From an uncultured Lachnospiraceae bacterium (GTDB lineage Bacteria > Bacillota > Clostridia > Lachnospirales > Lachnospiraceae): a DNA stretch of 64,000 nucleotides. The position numbers and the translations under genes are program-made. The notes under the pieces were generated by a model that saw only the letters and a list, made by a program, of their open reading frames with translations, did no database searches and was not told the origin of the DNA. Location of the stretch: assembly GCA_902796425.1 (NCBI GenBank), contig CADBPC010000120.1, positions 1 through 64,000 on the forward strand. Reading direction: 5' to 3'. Position 1 is the stretch's first letter, and the number at the start of each line of letters is the position of its first letter. This document shows, piece after piece, positions 23,666-32,581 of this stretch.

Positions 23666-25051
23666 TTACCTCTGTCTCTTGAGCTTTGCAGCGTTCTCCT
23701 CGACCACTTTGTCCGTCAGCTTAAATCTTCTGATAAAGAAGATCATCGCCGCTGCCAGCAGGATGACCGGCAGAATCGTCATCAGGAGGCGAAGGCCCAT
23801 CAGGGTGGAGCTGCTCTGCACCGCGACAGGTCCCTCCTGGTCGGAGTTGCCGACAAGGCCGATCAGGTCAAGGCCGAGTCCCGCTGCAAATACGGAAACG
23901 CCGGACGCCGCCTTGACGACGAAGGTCTGCATCGAGAAGATAACGCTCTCGTCCCGGTGCCCTGTCTTGAGCTGGCCGTAGTCAACGGAATTGGAAAGGA
24001 ATACCGTCGTAAGGACGGAAAGAATTCCGTTTGCCGCGAATACGAGTGCGCCCGGAACCAGCAGAAGGGGGAGATTCCCCGACATCCCCGTAAAGCACAG
24101 TGCCAGGATGATGATGTAGCCTGCCATGGACATGCAGAGCGCAGTCTTGAAGATCTGCGTATTCTGCAGCTTTCTGCGAAGGATCGGGTAAACAATCATC
24201 ATGCCCAGGATCTGGAATGCACCGCCGACCGTCGAGAAAAGCGTGTAGCTGACGGTCCAGTCCGTTCCGGGATTAGCGCGTCCGAAATCATATTTGAAGA
24301 AATAGATAATCAGGTTGGAGGTGAGGTACAGCGCACTGTTGATAAGGACAATCGCGAGTACGACAACCAGCGCCTGGTCGTTGGAAAACAGCGCCTTGAA
24401 CATGTCCTTCACCGATGCTGTTTCCATGCCGCTGTATTCACGCTCCCTTACGGAAACCGCGCAGATGATCTCGGTCACGATAAAGAGAACGGAAACGATC
24501 AGCGCCACTCTTGCAAAGCCTGTTCTTTCACTGCCGCCGCCAAGGAGCGATACGCTCAGCATGGTTCCCATGGCAATCAGCGCAGAGCCGACGCCGGCGC
24601 AGGTACGCCCGATGACGGACAGGTTCTCGGTATCCGCCGGTGTGTCGGTGATTGCGGGGATCATTGACCAGTAAGGAATGTCCATCATGGTATAGGTCAT
24701 GCCCCAGAGTATATAAATAATGGAAAAGAAGGCCATCATTGCCGCGCCTTCTTTATGCGGTGCGTTGAACAGGGCATACAGCACAAACGCGTTGAGCACG
24801 GTGCCGGAAATCAGCCAGGGCCTGAACTTTCCCCACTTTGTCTTTGTCTTTGCCACGAGAACGCCCATGAAGGGGTCGTTGACGGCATCAAAGATTCTCG
24901 CAATCATCAGGATCAGTCCGACAAAGGAAGCGGAAAGTCCGATGATGTCCTGGTAGTAGTACATGACATAGGAGGAAGACAATGCATATACCATGTCTTT
25001 TCCTACGGCACCGATTCCGAACGCCGCCTCCTGTTTTGCCGACAGTTTCAT
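23666..25051 (-). CDS. GPH-family sugar:cation symporter (MelB-like)
   Basis: 461 aa with about twelve membrane helices. The N-terminal KQEAAFGIGAVGKDMVYALSSSYVMYYY and the ARIFDAVNDPFMGVLVAKTKTKWGKFRPW block (about 51-79) are hallmarks of the glycoside-pentoside-hexuronide:cation symporters. D55, D59 and the WGKFRPW loop are the usual cation and gating elements. Substrates of this family include melibiose, lactose, xylosides and glucuronides; the sequence alone does not decide. A GH27 enzyme and a beta-galactosidase elsewhere in the window make a galactoside plausible. It stands alone between comEC and the pilus operon, with a G-rich ribosome binding site before the ATG. Confidence 0.9.
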   Translation of the reverse strand: MKLSAKQEAAFGIGAVGKDMVYALSSSYVMYYYQDIIGLSASFVGLILMIARIFDAVNDPFMGVLVAKTKTKWGKFRPWLISGTVLNAFVLYALFNAPHKEGAAMMAFFSIIYILWGMTYTMMDIPYWSMIPAITDTPADTENLSVIGRTCAGVGSALIAMGTMLSVSLLGGGSERTGFARVALIVSVLFIVTEIICAVSVREREYSGMETASVKDMFKALFSNDQALVVVLAIVLINSALYLTSNLIIYFFKYDFGRANPGTDWTVSYTLFSTVGGAFQILGMMIVYPILRRKLQNTQIFKTALCMSMAGYIIILALCFTGMSGNLPLLLVPGALVFAANGILSVLTTVFLSNSVDYGQLKTGHRDESVIFSMQTFVVKAASGVSVFAAGLGLDLIGLVGNSDQEGPVAVQSSSTLMGLRLLMTILPVILLAAAMIFFIRRFKLTDKVVEENAAKLKRQR

Positions 25052-25120
25052 ATCTAAATTTCCCCCCGTTGCACAAAAATTGCAGCTGCCTGTAATTTGG
25101 TTTCTCCCGCAGCTGTATTT

Positions 25121-27466
25121 TTATTTTACCAAATCATATGGCATTTGTGCATAGGTCGATATGCGGATTCTCTCCCCGTCCGTAAGGATCTGTATCTCTC
25201 CGCTCCTGTCCGTCCTGTATACCGGAATCTGTCTCCCGGCCAGTCTGTCTGTCAGTTCCCTGTGCGGATGCCCGTAGAGATTGTCCCTCCCGCAGGATAT
25301 TAAAGCCGCCCGGGGCCGCAGGAGGTCCAGCAGCTCCTCCGGTGTCGATCCCGCGCTCCCGTGGTGGGCAACCTTGAGGACCGGGATGTCTCCGATGCCG
25401 GTCTCCTTCAGATACCGGATCAGTTCCTCCTCCCCTTCTCCCTCCAGGTCTCCTGTCAGCAGCATTTTAAAATCTCCGTACTGCAAAAGGATCGTCAGCG
25501 AATACTCATTGGCCGCCTCATAAAAGCCGCCCTTCACGGGATGGAGGCAGGTGAGTGTCAGTTCCTTCCTCCCGCAGACGTACTGCAGAAGGCCTTCCTC
25601 CCCGCTGCGGATGATATCGCCCCGCGAGAGGTACACGACAGGCACTCCGTTTTCCTCTGCGGTCTCTTCTATTTTCCTGTAATTTGCCCCTCTGCAGTCC
25701 GGATCCGTATCCGGCAGGACAACGCTGCGGACAGTCACGCTCTCACCCTCCAGAAGGGCTAAGAGCCCGTTCATGTGGTCTTCGTCCTCGTGTGTTACGA
25801 TCGCGGCGTCCAGTTTCGAGACTCCGTAATATGCCAGAAGAGGACCTATCTGATACCTTCCGACGTCATTTTGGGACGAGCTGCCGCCGTCAATCAGAAA
25901 GCCGTGCCCGCCGCACGTTATCAGGATCCCGTCGCCCTGTCCGACATCGATCATGCGAACGGCCAGTCCCCGGTCTGTCTTCACGATCAGGATGAATACA
26001 GCAGCAATCAGGAGCAGGACCCGCTTCATCTTCGGAATCCTCTCTCCGGCGGCCACAATCACGAACAGCACGAGAAGGTAAATAAAAAGCCCCGCGGCCG
26101 ATGGGTGCCCCGGCGTGATCCTGCCAAAGGGCACTTTCGATGACAGCCCGGATATTGCCTTAAAAAACAAAAGGATGCACCGGACGCCTCCTGCCGCAAA
26201 CCTGCCAAGGGGAAGGGATATGCATGAGAGTGCCGCTGCCGCTGCCGTCCCGGCAAGGACAAAGCTCGTAAGCGGGAGGACTGCGAGATTCACCAGAATT
26301 GAGAGCACGGGGAAGGCTCCCTCCGAGCACAGATACACCGGAAGGACCGCGGCCGGTACCGCCGCCTTTCCTGCCTTTCCGGGCATCAGCGGGAGGAGGA
26401 GTCCTATGGAAAACACGGCAGCAAAGGAGAACTGGAAGCCGCTGTACAGGATGTAAAACGGGTTTTCCAGCAGTAAAAGGATGCAGCAGAGCCCTGCCGC
26501 GGACGGAAGGTCGTAGGTCCTCTGCAAGAGGAATGATGTGATATGCAGAAGGAACATAAGGATCGCTCTTACAGCCGACGGACCGGCGTCCGTCATGATG
26601 CCGTAGGCGATAATCACTGCACCGCTGATCAGTGCGGGAACGAGGTTCATCAAAAGGACGGACGCCCTCCTGTCCGTGATCCTGATATACAGGAGAAGGA
26701 GCCGGTACATGCCCTTTCTGAGAATCCGGAACAGCCCCATGCCGATAAAGGAAATATGGAGCCCGGAGATCGCAAGGATGTGGACGATGCCGCTCATGCG
26801 GTACAGGTCCTTAAGTTCTTCCGGAAGGAATCCCCTCTCCCCGAGGAGCATCGCCTTCATAACGCCGGCACTTTCCGCATCAAACAGTTCATCAAGGCGC
26901 GCAGAAATCTGCCTTCGGACAGCATAAAGCCGCCTCCTCGCCATAAAGCGCCAGGATGTACGAACGCCGTAATACTCTGTGACCCTCGCCCGGGTAAGCC
27001 TGAAATCGCAGTTCAGTACCCTGCGGTAATAAAAGCTGCTGTCAAATTCGCCGTGATTTGTCGCATGTGCAAAGGTGCGGATGGTTCCGCGAAGTGAAAT
27101 CACTGATCCCGGCAGGATATCTTCTGAAAAGGCGCCTTTGGAAAGTGTTCCCCCGGAAAAAGTGCCTTCAGAAAGGCCGCCTTCCTCATATTCATCCAGG
27201 GTGCAGATCACTCTTCCCCGGACCGGAGGGAGGTTCTCTTCAGCCCCCGAAGGAATCTGCAGGGCTGCCTTTTCCATATATAAGATACGGGAAATAGTGC
27301 CGTCCCCGGACATTCTCTGCTCGGCGGACAGCACTGTGCCTGTCAGGACTGCTTCCTGACGGTTATAAGATTCGAAGGGATCTTTTTGATCACGGCCTGT
27401 GATCAGAAGTGTCACATAGATGACTGCAGCAAACACCAGTGCCAGAAGGCACATCGGTCTGCGCAA
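25121..27466 (-). CDS. comEC: ComEC/Rec2 DNA-uptake channel protein
   Basis: 781 aa. An N-terminal region with an OB-like soluble domain (about 35-150) is followed by the competence domain of multiple helices (about 200-490; RMSGIVHILAISGLHISFIG). A C-terminal metallo-beta-lactamase-type domain runs from about 505 (MIDVGQGDGILITCGGHGFLIDGG; THEDEDHMNG). ComEC carries single-stranded DNA across the cytoplasmic membrane during transformation. The start is a TTG at 27466 with GAGGTG seven nt upstream; the first ATG is four codons later. ComEA-like protein is encoded far away at 39.5 kb and no comEB or comF is close. Confidence 0.93.
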   Translation of the reverse strand: MRRPMCLLALVFAAVIYVTLLITGRDQKDPFESYNRQEAVLTGTVLSAEQRMSGDGTISRILYMEKAALQIPSGAEENLPPVRGRVICTLDEYEEGGLSEGTFSGGTLSKGAFSEDILPGSVISLRGTIRTFAHATNHGEFDSSFYYRRVLNCDFRLTRARVTEYYGVRTSWRFMARRRLYAVRRQISARLDELFDAESAGVMKAMLLGERGFLPEELKDLYRMSGIVHILAISGLHISFIGMGLFRILRKGMYRLLLLYIRITDRRASVLLMNLVPALISGAVIIAYGIMTDAGPSAVRAILMFLLHITSFLLQRTYDLPSAAGLCCILLLLENPFYILYSGFQFSFAAVFSIGLLLPLMPGKAGKAAVPAAVLPVYLCSEGAFPVLSILVNLAVLPLTSFVLAGTAAAAALSCISLPLGRFAAGGVRCILLFFKAISGLSSKVPFGRITPGHPSAAGLFIYLLVLFVIVAAGERIPKMKRVLLLIAAVFILIVKTDRGLAVRMIDVGQGDGILITCGGHGFLIDGGSSSQNDVGRYQIGPLLAYYGVSKLDAAIVTHEDEDHMNGLLALLEGESVTVRSVVLPDTDPDCRGANYRKIEETAEENGVPVVYLSRGDIIRSGEEGLLQYVCGRKELTLTCLHPVKGGFYEAANEYSLTILLQYGDFKMLLTGDLEGEGEEELIRYLKETGIGDIPVLKVAHHGSAGSTPEELLDLLRPRAALISCGRDNLYGHPHRELTDRLAGRQIPVYRTDRSGEIQILTDGERIRISTYAQMPYDLVK

Positions 27467-27545
27467 ACATATTCACCTCAATTCGTTCATGCAGCGGGAC
27501 TGATCCGGACGGGCCTGCTGCCCATCCTGCGCGGTGCCGGTCTCG

Positions 27546-28574
27546 TTACTGGCCGCCGGCATCGCCCTGCTCCGCCGCAGCCTGTGCGGCTGCTGCGGCT
27601 GCCGCAGCAGCCTCTGCCTCTGCCTGGGCTGCAGCTTCCTCAGCTGCGCGCTGGGCCTGCCATGCCGCGATTGCGGCTGCCTCCTCAGCTTCCTTCTGGG
27701 CCTGCTCTGCGAGCTGCTGCTGTTTCCATGCCTGTGCGGAGGCTGCCTTTGCCTCCTCGGCCTTCCTGCGCTCCTCTGCCTCAGCTGCCTGCTGCTGCTT
27801 TGCAAGAGCCGCAGCCGCCTCAGCTGCTGCTGCGTCCGCCGCCTGCTGCTGGGCGCGCTCCGTGAGATACTGCTCGTATCTCATCTGCTGGTCGATTTCC
27901 ATGGCCTTCCTGGCTTCCGGCGTAGCACGGTTCTCAAGATCGCTCTGCACCTGGGCCATCGCCTGCTCCGGCGTCATGCCTGCAGCCACATACTGGTCGC
28001 TCATCTGCTTGACCAGCGCGGAGATTTCCATATTGACACTGTTCGCAGCGCTTGTCTGCGCATTGCTGAGAATCTGCTCCTGTGTGAGCTGCGGAGTCTG
28101 TGCGGCCTGTGTCTGCTGGGGCGTCGCCGCAGTATTCCCGGAATTTGACGCAGCGCGGTTATTATTCGCTGTCCTTGCAGGCTGAGTCTGTGTCTTTGCC
28201 GGCTGGGCGGGTGCTGCCTGCTGTGCGGGAGCACTCTGCTGAGTCTCCGGTGCCTTTTCGGGTTCTTCCGGCTTGTCTTCTTCCGGAGCCGGAGCCTCCT
28301 GTTCGGGAGCGGGCTCTTCCTGCTCTGCGGGAGGTGTTATCTCCTCCGGGGCAGGTTCAACGGCCTGTTCTTCTTCCGGAGCGACAGCCTCTTCTTCCCG
28401 CTCATCGCCCTTGTCGGAATAAAGCCTTTCTCTTGCTTCGTCCGAAAGGATAATCTCTTTTCCTCTGTCAGAGCCTCCGATCGAAAGACCGCCGGCACCT
28501 CTTGAAAACAGGAAAACCGCGGCCCCGACGGCCAGTACTGCCAAATATAGAATAATAATTGTGCTCCGTTTCAT
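27546..28574 (-). CDS. Membrane-anchored Ala/Glu/Gln-rich coiled-coil protein
   Basis: 342 aa. An N-terminal helix (about 4-22) is followed by an acidic Pro/Glu linker (about 60-115), a Gln/Asn/Thr/Ala-rich section (about 115-165), and a short possibly folded helical part (about 170-235; MEISALVKQMSDQYVAAGMTPEQAMAQ). A long Ala-rich, charged coiled coil runs to the end. I do not recognise a family. It lies 49 nt after the LCP gene and 80 nt before comEC in the capsule gene run. A spacer or scaffold role at the cell envelope is conceivable but not shown by the sequence. Low complexity makes homology searches unreliable. Confidence 0.7.
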   Translation of the reverse strand: MKRSTIIILYLAVLAVGAAVFLFSRGAGGLSIGGSDRGKEIILSDEARERLYSDKGDEREEEAVAPEEEQAVEPAPEEITPPAEQEEPAPEQEAPAPEEDKPEEPEKAPETQQSAPAQQAAPAQPAKTQTQPARTANNNRAASNSGNTAATPQQTQAAQTPQLTQEQILSNAQTSAANSVNMEISALVKQMSDQYVAAGMTPEQAMAQVQSDLENRATPEARKAMEIDQQMRYEQYLTERAQQQAADAAAAEAAAALAKQQQAAEAEERRKAEEAKAASAQAWKQQQLAEQAQKEAEEAAAIAAWQAQRAAEEAAAQAEAEAAAAAAAAAQAAAEQGDAGGQ

Positions 28575-28623
28575 TTACGAAACCTCACTTGTGCGATTAT
28601 TATTGCTCCGGGAAATCCTCCGG

Positions 28624-29784
28624 TTACTGCTTTACCTCTTTGTAGAAGGCTTCCACCATCAGCGCATAGAGCTGTTCGGTGTCGGGATAAAACTCCTCAA
28701 ACCCGGTTTCAGCCAGGATCGTTTCGCCCTCCATGGACAGAATGCCGTCCGTGTCGAACGAATAGCCGGCTGCCTGGCCTGCCAGATAGGTGGCTTCCGA
28801 CAGGTCGATGCTCGTCACCATGTACGGCGTCATTTTCTGATACAGCCTGATAATAACGGATGGATCATCCTTTACCGCCGACTTGACCTTGTCAATGGCA
28901 GCGCTGAGATACTGTTTTTCCCTCATCAGACGGTCAGAAGCGCTGTCAAATTCATTCATGTCGCGGTACCAGATATACCTGAGCGCCTCCGGCCCGGTAA
29001 GCGTCTTTGTTACGCCCTTTGTAAGTCCGGGGTATTTGCCTCTCTGGGGGATATCCGTCAGCACCTCCAGGGTAACGCCGCCGATCGCGTCGTTGAGCTC
29101 TGCAATTGCGTTGCGGTTCAGTGACACATAGCCGTGGAGCGGCAGGTTATAGAACAGCTTTGAGACCGTGCTCATCTGTCTCTCACAGCTCAGCTGCATA
29201 CCGTCGCCGTAGCCGTGCTGGAGGCACAGCTGCAGGGGCTGGCTGCCCACATACTCTCCCGCTTTGTCATAAACATCGACATCTGTCACTGTATTGCGGT
29301 TGACGGCAATGATGTTAATCTCTCTGCTGTCCGGGTCCAGCGACAGGATAAAGAGCGCATCCGCCTGTCCGCCGCTGATTCCGTCGGCTGCGGGCGTCAC
29401 GGGACCGTCCTTGTCGATTCCCATGATAAGGAAGTTGAGAGCATTCCCGTTGTACTCATAGATGCTCCCGTTATAACGGATCCAGCCCTGTTTCCACTCG
29501 CGGACCGTGGTCTCCTGTACCTCTTCCTCCGGGATCTCCTCCTGCGGCAGCTCCGGGATGACTGTCGCGGAAGCTGCATAGAGTCTCTTCTTGCCAAGCG
29601 CATCCAGAACACGCCATGACGCCACAAGCGCGACAACAAGTACAAGAAGGACAACGCCGATCGTTATCAGTATCTTTCTTGTGCTGCGCCTTCTGTGGTG
29701 ATGGTGTCTGTATTCGGAAATCACACGGCTTTTTTTGTGCGGGTTTCCGTGCCTGTCATAATAAGTATAGTCCTGCTTTTTCAT
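28624..29784 (-). CDS. LytR-CpsA-Psr (LCP) family protein
   Basis: 386 aa. A basic, His-rich cytosolic start (RHHHHRRR at 26-33) precedes one membrane helix (about 37-57) and an extracellular LCP domain from about 115. NFLIMGIDKDG and ADALFILSLDPDSREINIIAVNRNT are the phosphate-binding strands. LCP enzymes transfer glycopolymers from undecaprenyl phosphate to peptidoglycan, or act as cofactors in that step. Here the usual R-S/T-D motif reads QAD (140-142) and the usual PRDT reads NRNT (162-165), so two conserved lipid-phosphate contacts differ. It follows cpsD by 96 nt in the capsule cluster, consistent with attachment of capsule to the wall. Confidence 0.88.
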   Translation of the reverse strand: MKKQDYTYYDRHGNPHKKSRVISEYRHHHHRRRSTRKILITIGVVLLVLVVALVASWRVLDALGKKRLYAASATVIPELPQEEIPEEEVQETTVREWKQGWIRYNGSIYEYNGNALNFLIMGIDKDGPVTPAADGISGGQADALFILSLDPDSREINIIAVNRNTVTDVDVYDKAGEYVGSQPLQLCLQHGYGDGMQLSCERQMSTVSKLFYNLPLHGYVSLNRNAIAELNDAIGGVTLEVLTDIPQRGKYPGLTKGVTKTLTGPEALRYIWYRDMNEFDSASDRLMREKQYLSAAIDKVKSAVKDDPSVIIRLYQKMTPYMVTSIDLSEATYLAGQAAGYSFDTDGILSMEGETILAETGFEEFYPDTEQLYALMVEAFYKEVKQ

Positions 29785-29880
29785 TTAATAAATAAGTAAT
29801 TTATTTCCAAAAGTCAATGAAGCCGGGCACTTGCGTGTCCGGCTGTTGTTCGCATTCTGGAGCCTGCGGCAGACCCGGAA

Positions 29881-30597
29881 TTACTTGCTCTCTTCCCCGT
29901 AGCCGTAATAATTACCGTAGTATTTCCCGTAGTACTTACCGTAGTATTTGCCGTAATATCCCTTGCCGCTGTTCATCTGTACCTTATTGAGAACGCAGCC
30001 GAGGATCTTGCAGTCCGCCTTGTTGAGCTGAGTCACAACGCTCTGTGCGAAGCGGTAGCTGATGGATCCGCTCGAGATAACAAGGACGCACCCGTCGCAT
30101 TTGCGGCCGATAATCGCGGAATCGACGACGCTTCCCAGAGGAGGCGTATCAATGATGATGTAGTCGTAATCCATTCTCGCGTCCTCTAAAAGCTTGTCGA
30201 ACTGGACACTGTTTAAAAGCTCCGAGGGAGTCGGCGTCGTGGGCCCGGAGAAGATAAGATCGAATCCCTCCTGGTCCGTCCTGCAGATGCACTCATCGAT
30301 GGTGCAGCGCCCGACCAGATAATTGGAAAGGCCGTATCTGACTCTTCCGCTCTTGAAATGCTCGCGCATTACAGACTTTCTGAGATCCGCGTCCACGAGG
30401 AGTACACGGTTGTTGTTCTCCGCGATGGACATGGCCAGTTCGAAGGAAACCTCCGATTTACCCTCATTCGGGGTGCAGCTGGTCACCGCAATGATTCTGA
30501 TATTATTGCCGCTGAACTCAATATTGCTTCGTAAGGTTTTATAGGCTTCTCTTGTGCGGAACGCCATGTCCGCTCTTGCGATTTCTATTTCCTGCAT
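29881..30597 (-). CDS. CpsD/CapB-type tyrosine-protein kinase (BY-kinase)
   Basis: 238 aa. Walker A is TPNEGKS (42-48), Walker A' is VLLVDADLR (65-73) and Walker B is YIIIDTPP (146-153), the signature of bacterial tyrosine kinases. The C-terminus (213-233) is a cluster of 11 tyrosines in YYGK repeats, the autophosphorylation tail. The kinase domain works with a membrane modulator, here the adjacent CpsC-type protein (53 nt upstream), to control polymer length and export. The CpsB-type phosphatase encoded further upstream reverses the modification. The start follows GGAGACAGG. Confidence 0.95.
   Translation of the reverse strand: MQEIEIARADMAFRTREAYKTLRSNIEFSGNNIRIIAVTSCTPNEGKSEVSFELAMSIAENNNRVLLVDADLRKSVMREHFKSGRVRYGLSNYLVGRCTIDECICRTDQEGFDLIFSGPTTPTPSELLNSVQFDKLLEDARMDYDYIIIDTPPLGSVVDSAIIGRKCDGCVLVISSGSISYRFAQSVVTQLNKADCKILGCVLNKVQMNSGKGYYGKYYGKYYGKYYGNYYGYGEESK
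29899..29961 (-). repeat. Tandem repeats coding the Tyr-rich tail of the kinase
   Basis: Near-identical 12-nt units encode successive GKYY or GNYY blocks at the C-terminus of the tyrosine kinase. Eleven tyrosines occur within 21 residues. In-frame 12-nt slippage could change the number of phosphorylation sites without breaking the frame. Confidence 0.85.
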
Positions 30598-30650
30598 CGT
30601 GCCTGTCTCCGATCATTCTCCGGTCTTTTAAAGTGCTGCCCGGTTATATG

Positions 30651-31724
30651 TTAAATGAACTCGATATCGTCGTCGCCCGCGGAAGGTGCCTGTGCGCCGG
30701 CATTCCTCTTTGCTGCCGGTGCGGCATTATCCGTCCTGCTGGCTTCGCGCTGCTTGTCAAGCTCCGCCGCCACTTCTTTCCTGGTGGGAAGGACTCCCGT
30801 CGAACGATATCTCAGGTCAAGATCATCATCCTGGTGCTGCTCAGCCTTGCTTCTGCCCCTCTGCTCTTCTGCTGCCTGTGCGGAATCTCCTCTGCGCACA
30901 CGCGGGCTGTTCCCGGTATCATAGGACGCCGTCCTTGACTGGGACGCAGCGTCGGATCCGGAATCGCTCTTTCTTCTTTTCTTTGCCCTGCTCTGTGCCT
31001 TCTCGGAAACCTGCGTGACACCTTCGTCAAGCGGGATCAGGGCGAGCGTCGAAAGTCCGAGGTACCGGTCCACGTCCTCGCTGGTCTTGATTGTGTCATC
31101 CAGGATATAGCGGAGAATTACGACCGCCGCTACGGCAACGGCTCCGGCAAGCGCCGCGAGCAGCGCCCATCTGGAATTGCTGGGCGCCGATTTCCTGTCG
31201 GGGAGATTGGCCGGCTCAACCACATTGACGGCGTCGATATCCATTACGTTCTTGATGTGCTCGGAAGCATGCTCACGGATGCTGTCCGCAAGGATCTGCG
31301 CGTTGCGCGGCACATAATCGGTGACCGTAATCGACATCACTCGGCTGTCGGTGGGCGTTGTAACCGCCACCTTGTTCTTTAATGTGCTGTATCCGTAATC
31401 CAGCTGAAGATCGGCTATGACCTCCTCCAGCACGTATCTGCTGGTGATCATCTCACGATAGTCCTTTGTCAGCTGGGTACCTACCTGCATATCCTGGTAG
31501 CTGACCTGCGAGCCCTTGTCGTCATTCTTGTCAAGGACGTAGATCTTTGTGGTGGATTCAAATTCCTCGGGGAGGACAAAACGGCTGAAGCTGTAGCCCG
31601 CAATGCCGAAGGCAAGCGCAACCAGGACAATCAGCCACATCCAGTGCCAGACAACACCGAATATTTCGGCAAGATCAATTTCAATCTCGTCATTGTCAGG
31701 CACAAATTTCTGATTCTCATTCAT
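30651..31724 (-). CDS. CpsC/Wzz-type polysaccharide chain-length modulator with long cytosolic tail
   Basis: 357 aa. The N-terminal Wzz domain starts with IDLAEIFGVVWHWMWLIVLVALAFG (helix about 26-47). An extracellular part contains TTKIYVLDKNDDKGSQVSYQDMQVG, and the second helix is at about 185-205. Directly after it comes TIKTSEDVDRYLGLSTLALIPL, the usual kinase-contact region. A further 120-residue tail, rich in Ser, Arg, Asp and Gln, looks disordered; most relatives end soon after residue 230. The protein activates the adjacent CpsD kinase. A strong promoter with TATAAT lies upstream, so cpsC probably begins the capsule transcript. Confidence 0.92.
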   Translation of the reverse strand: MNENQKFVPDNDEIEIDLAEIFGVVWHWMWLIVLVALAFGIAGYSFSRFVLPEEFESTTKIYVLDKNDDKGSQVSYQDMQVGTQLTKDYREMITSRYVLEEVIADLQLDYGYSTLKNKVAVTTPTDSRVMSITVTDYVPRNAQILADSIREHASEHIKNVMDIDAVNVVEPANLPDRKSAPSNSRWALLAALAGAVAVAAVVILRYILDDTIKTSEDVDRYLGLSTLALIPLDEGVTQVSEKAQSRAKKRRKSDSGSDAASQSRTASYDTGNSPRVRRGDSAQAAEEQRGRSKAEQHQDDDLDLRYRSTGVLPTRKEVAAELDKQREASRTDNAAPAAKRNAGAQAPSAGDDDIEFI

Positions 31725-31788
31725 ATCTGGAACAATCTCCTGTCAGCTTTAGGTCTGAAGGCATAAACCGCCTTTTCAACAATATTTG

Positions 31789-31817
31789 ATTATAGCATAC
31801 CATATTTTAAGTGGTAA
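31789..31817 (-). promoter_or_regulatory. SigA-type promoter upstream of the cpsC-cpsD transcript
   Basis: On the minus strand TTACCA (31817-31812) and a perfect TATAAT (31794-31789) are separated by 17 nt. Transcription would start near 31782, about 58 nt before the cpsC ATG. It lies in the 99-nt gap after cpsB, so cpsC-cpsD-LCP can be made independently of the sensor kinase/GerMN/cpsB genes. Confidence 0.75.
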
Positions 31818-31823
31818 AGTATC

Positions 31824-32573
31824 TTAAAGCTCCTGTCCGGGCATGAGCATCCGTTCGCCCCGCACGAGGCGCTGCGGATTCTCAAGGGTCAGGAGCCCGG
31901 CATAATCAGGACCAACTTTCTTTTCAATCCAGCGTACGCACTCCGCCATCATCGGCGCACGGGATCCCTGTGCCCTGTGCGCGTCGGTCCCAAGAAGCGA
32001 AATACTCTTCTCCTTCAGGAGCCTTCTGCACAGTCTTTTGGTATTCCAGCCGTACGCGCCTGTGACTGATCCCGTATTGACCTGGAAAAAGACGCCCATC
32101 GAGGTCAGCTCATCCAGATGGTCCCTGCTTTCAAACACCGCAGGGAAGCGCTCCAGGTGAGCGAGAATCGGTATCAGCCCGATGCCCAGAAGGCTGTCGA
32201 AGGCCTCCCGGATATACCGGTATTCCTCGTCCGGATAGAACTCCGTCAGCATATAATCTGTGCCGCACATTGTCAATATATCGCCGGCATCAATCAGCTT
32301 TTCCACCTCGCGCCGGTAGAACAGCTCGCACCCCGGATAAAAGGTGAGCGGAAGGTCATTCTCCTCTGCAAGCTTCTGCATTCTTTCCGTCCGCCGGATC
32401 GTCCCCTCCGGACTGACGCACCGGATTCCGGGCTTCTGGTGGGGCGTCAGGATAATGTCCGTGATTCCCTCCCTTGCGGCGCACTGCATCATTGCCAGCG
32501 AGGTTTCTTCATCCGGGGAACCGTCGTCCACCCCCGGCATTATGTGACAATGGATATCATAGCATCTGTTCAT
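31824..32573 (-). CDS. CpsB/YwqE-type protein-tyrosine phosphatase (PHP domain)
   Basis: About 249 aa. The PHP metal motif DIHCHIMPGVDDGSPD is at the N-terminus, and later metal ligands appear in ILTPHQKPG, YPGCELFY, LAHLERFP and GTDAHRAQGSRAP. These Mn-dependent phosphatases dephosphorylate CpsD-type kinases. I prefer the ATG at 32573 (MNRCYDIHCH). A GTG four codons upstream (32585) would overlap the GerMN stop and leave no room for a ribosome binding site. Tight coupling to the GerMN lipoprotein and sensor kinase genes suggests that capsule dephosphorylation and wall-stress signalling are expressed together. Confidence 0.92.
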   Translation of the reverse strand: MNRCYDIHCHIMPGVDDGSPDEETSLAMMQCAAREGITDIILTPHQKPGIRCVSPEGTIRRTERMQKLAEENDLPLTFYPGCELFYRREVEKLIDAGDILTMCGTDYMLTEFYPDEEYRYIREAFDSLLGIGLIPILAHLERFPAVFESRDHLDELTSMGVFFQVNTGSVTGAYGWNTKRLCRRLLKEKSISLLGTDAHRAQGSRAPMMAECVRWIEKKVGPDYAGLLTLENPQRLVRGERMLMPGQEL

Positions 32574-32581
32574 AGTGTCGT

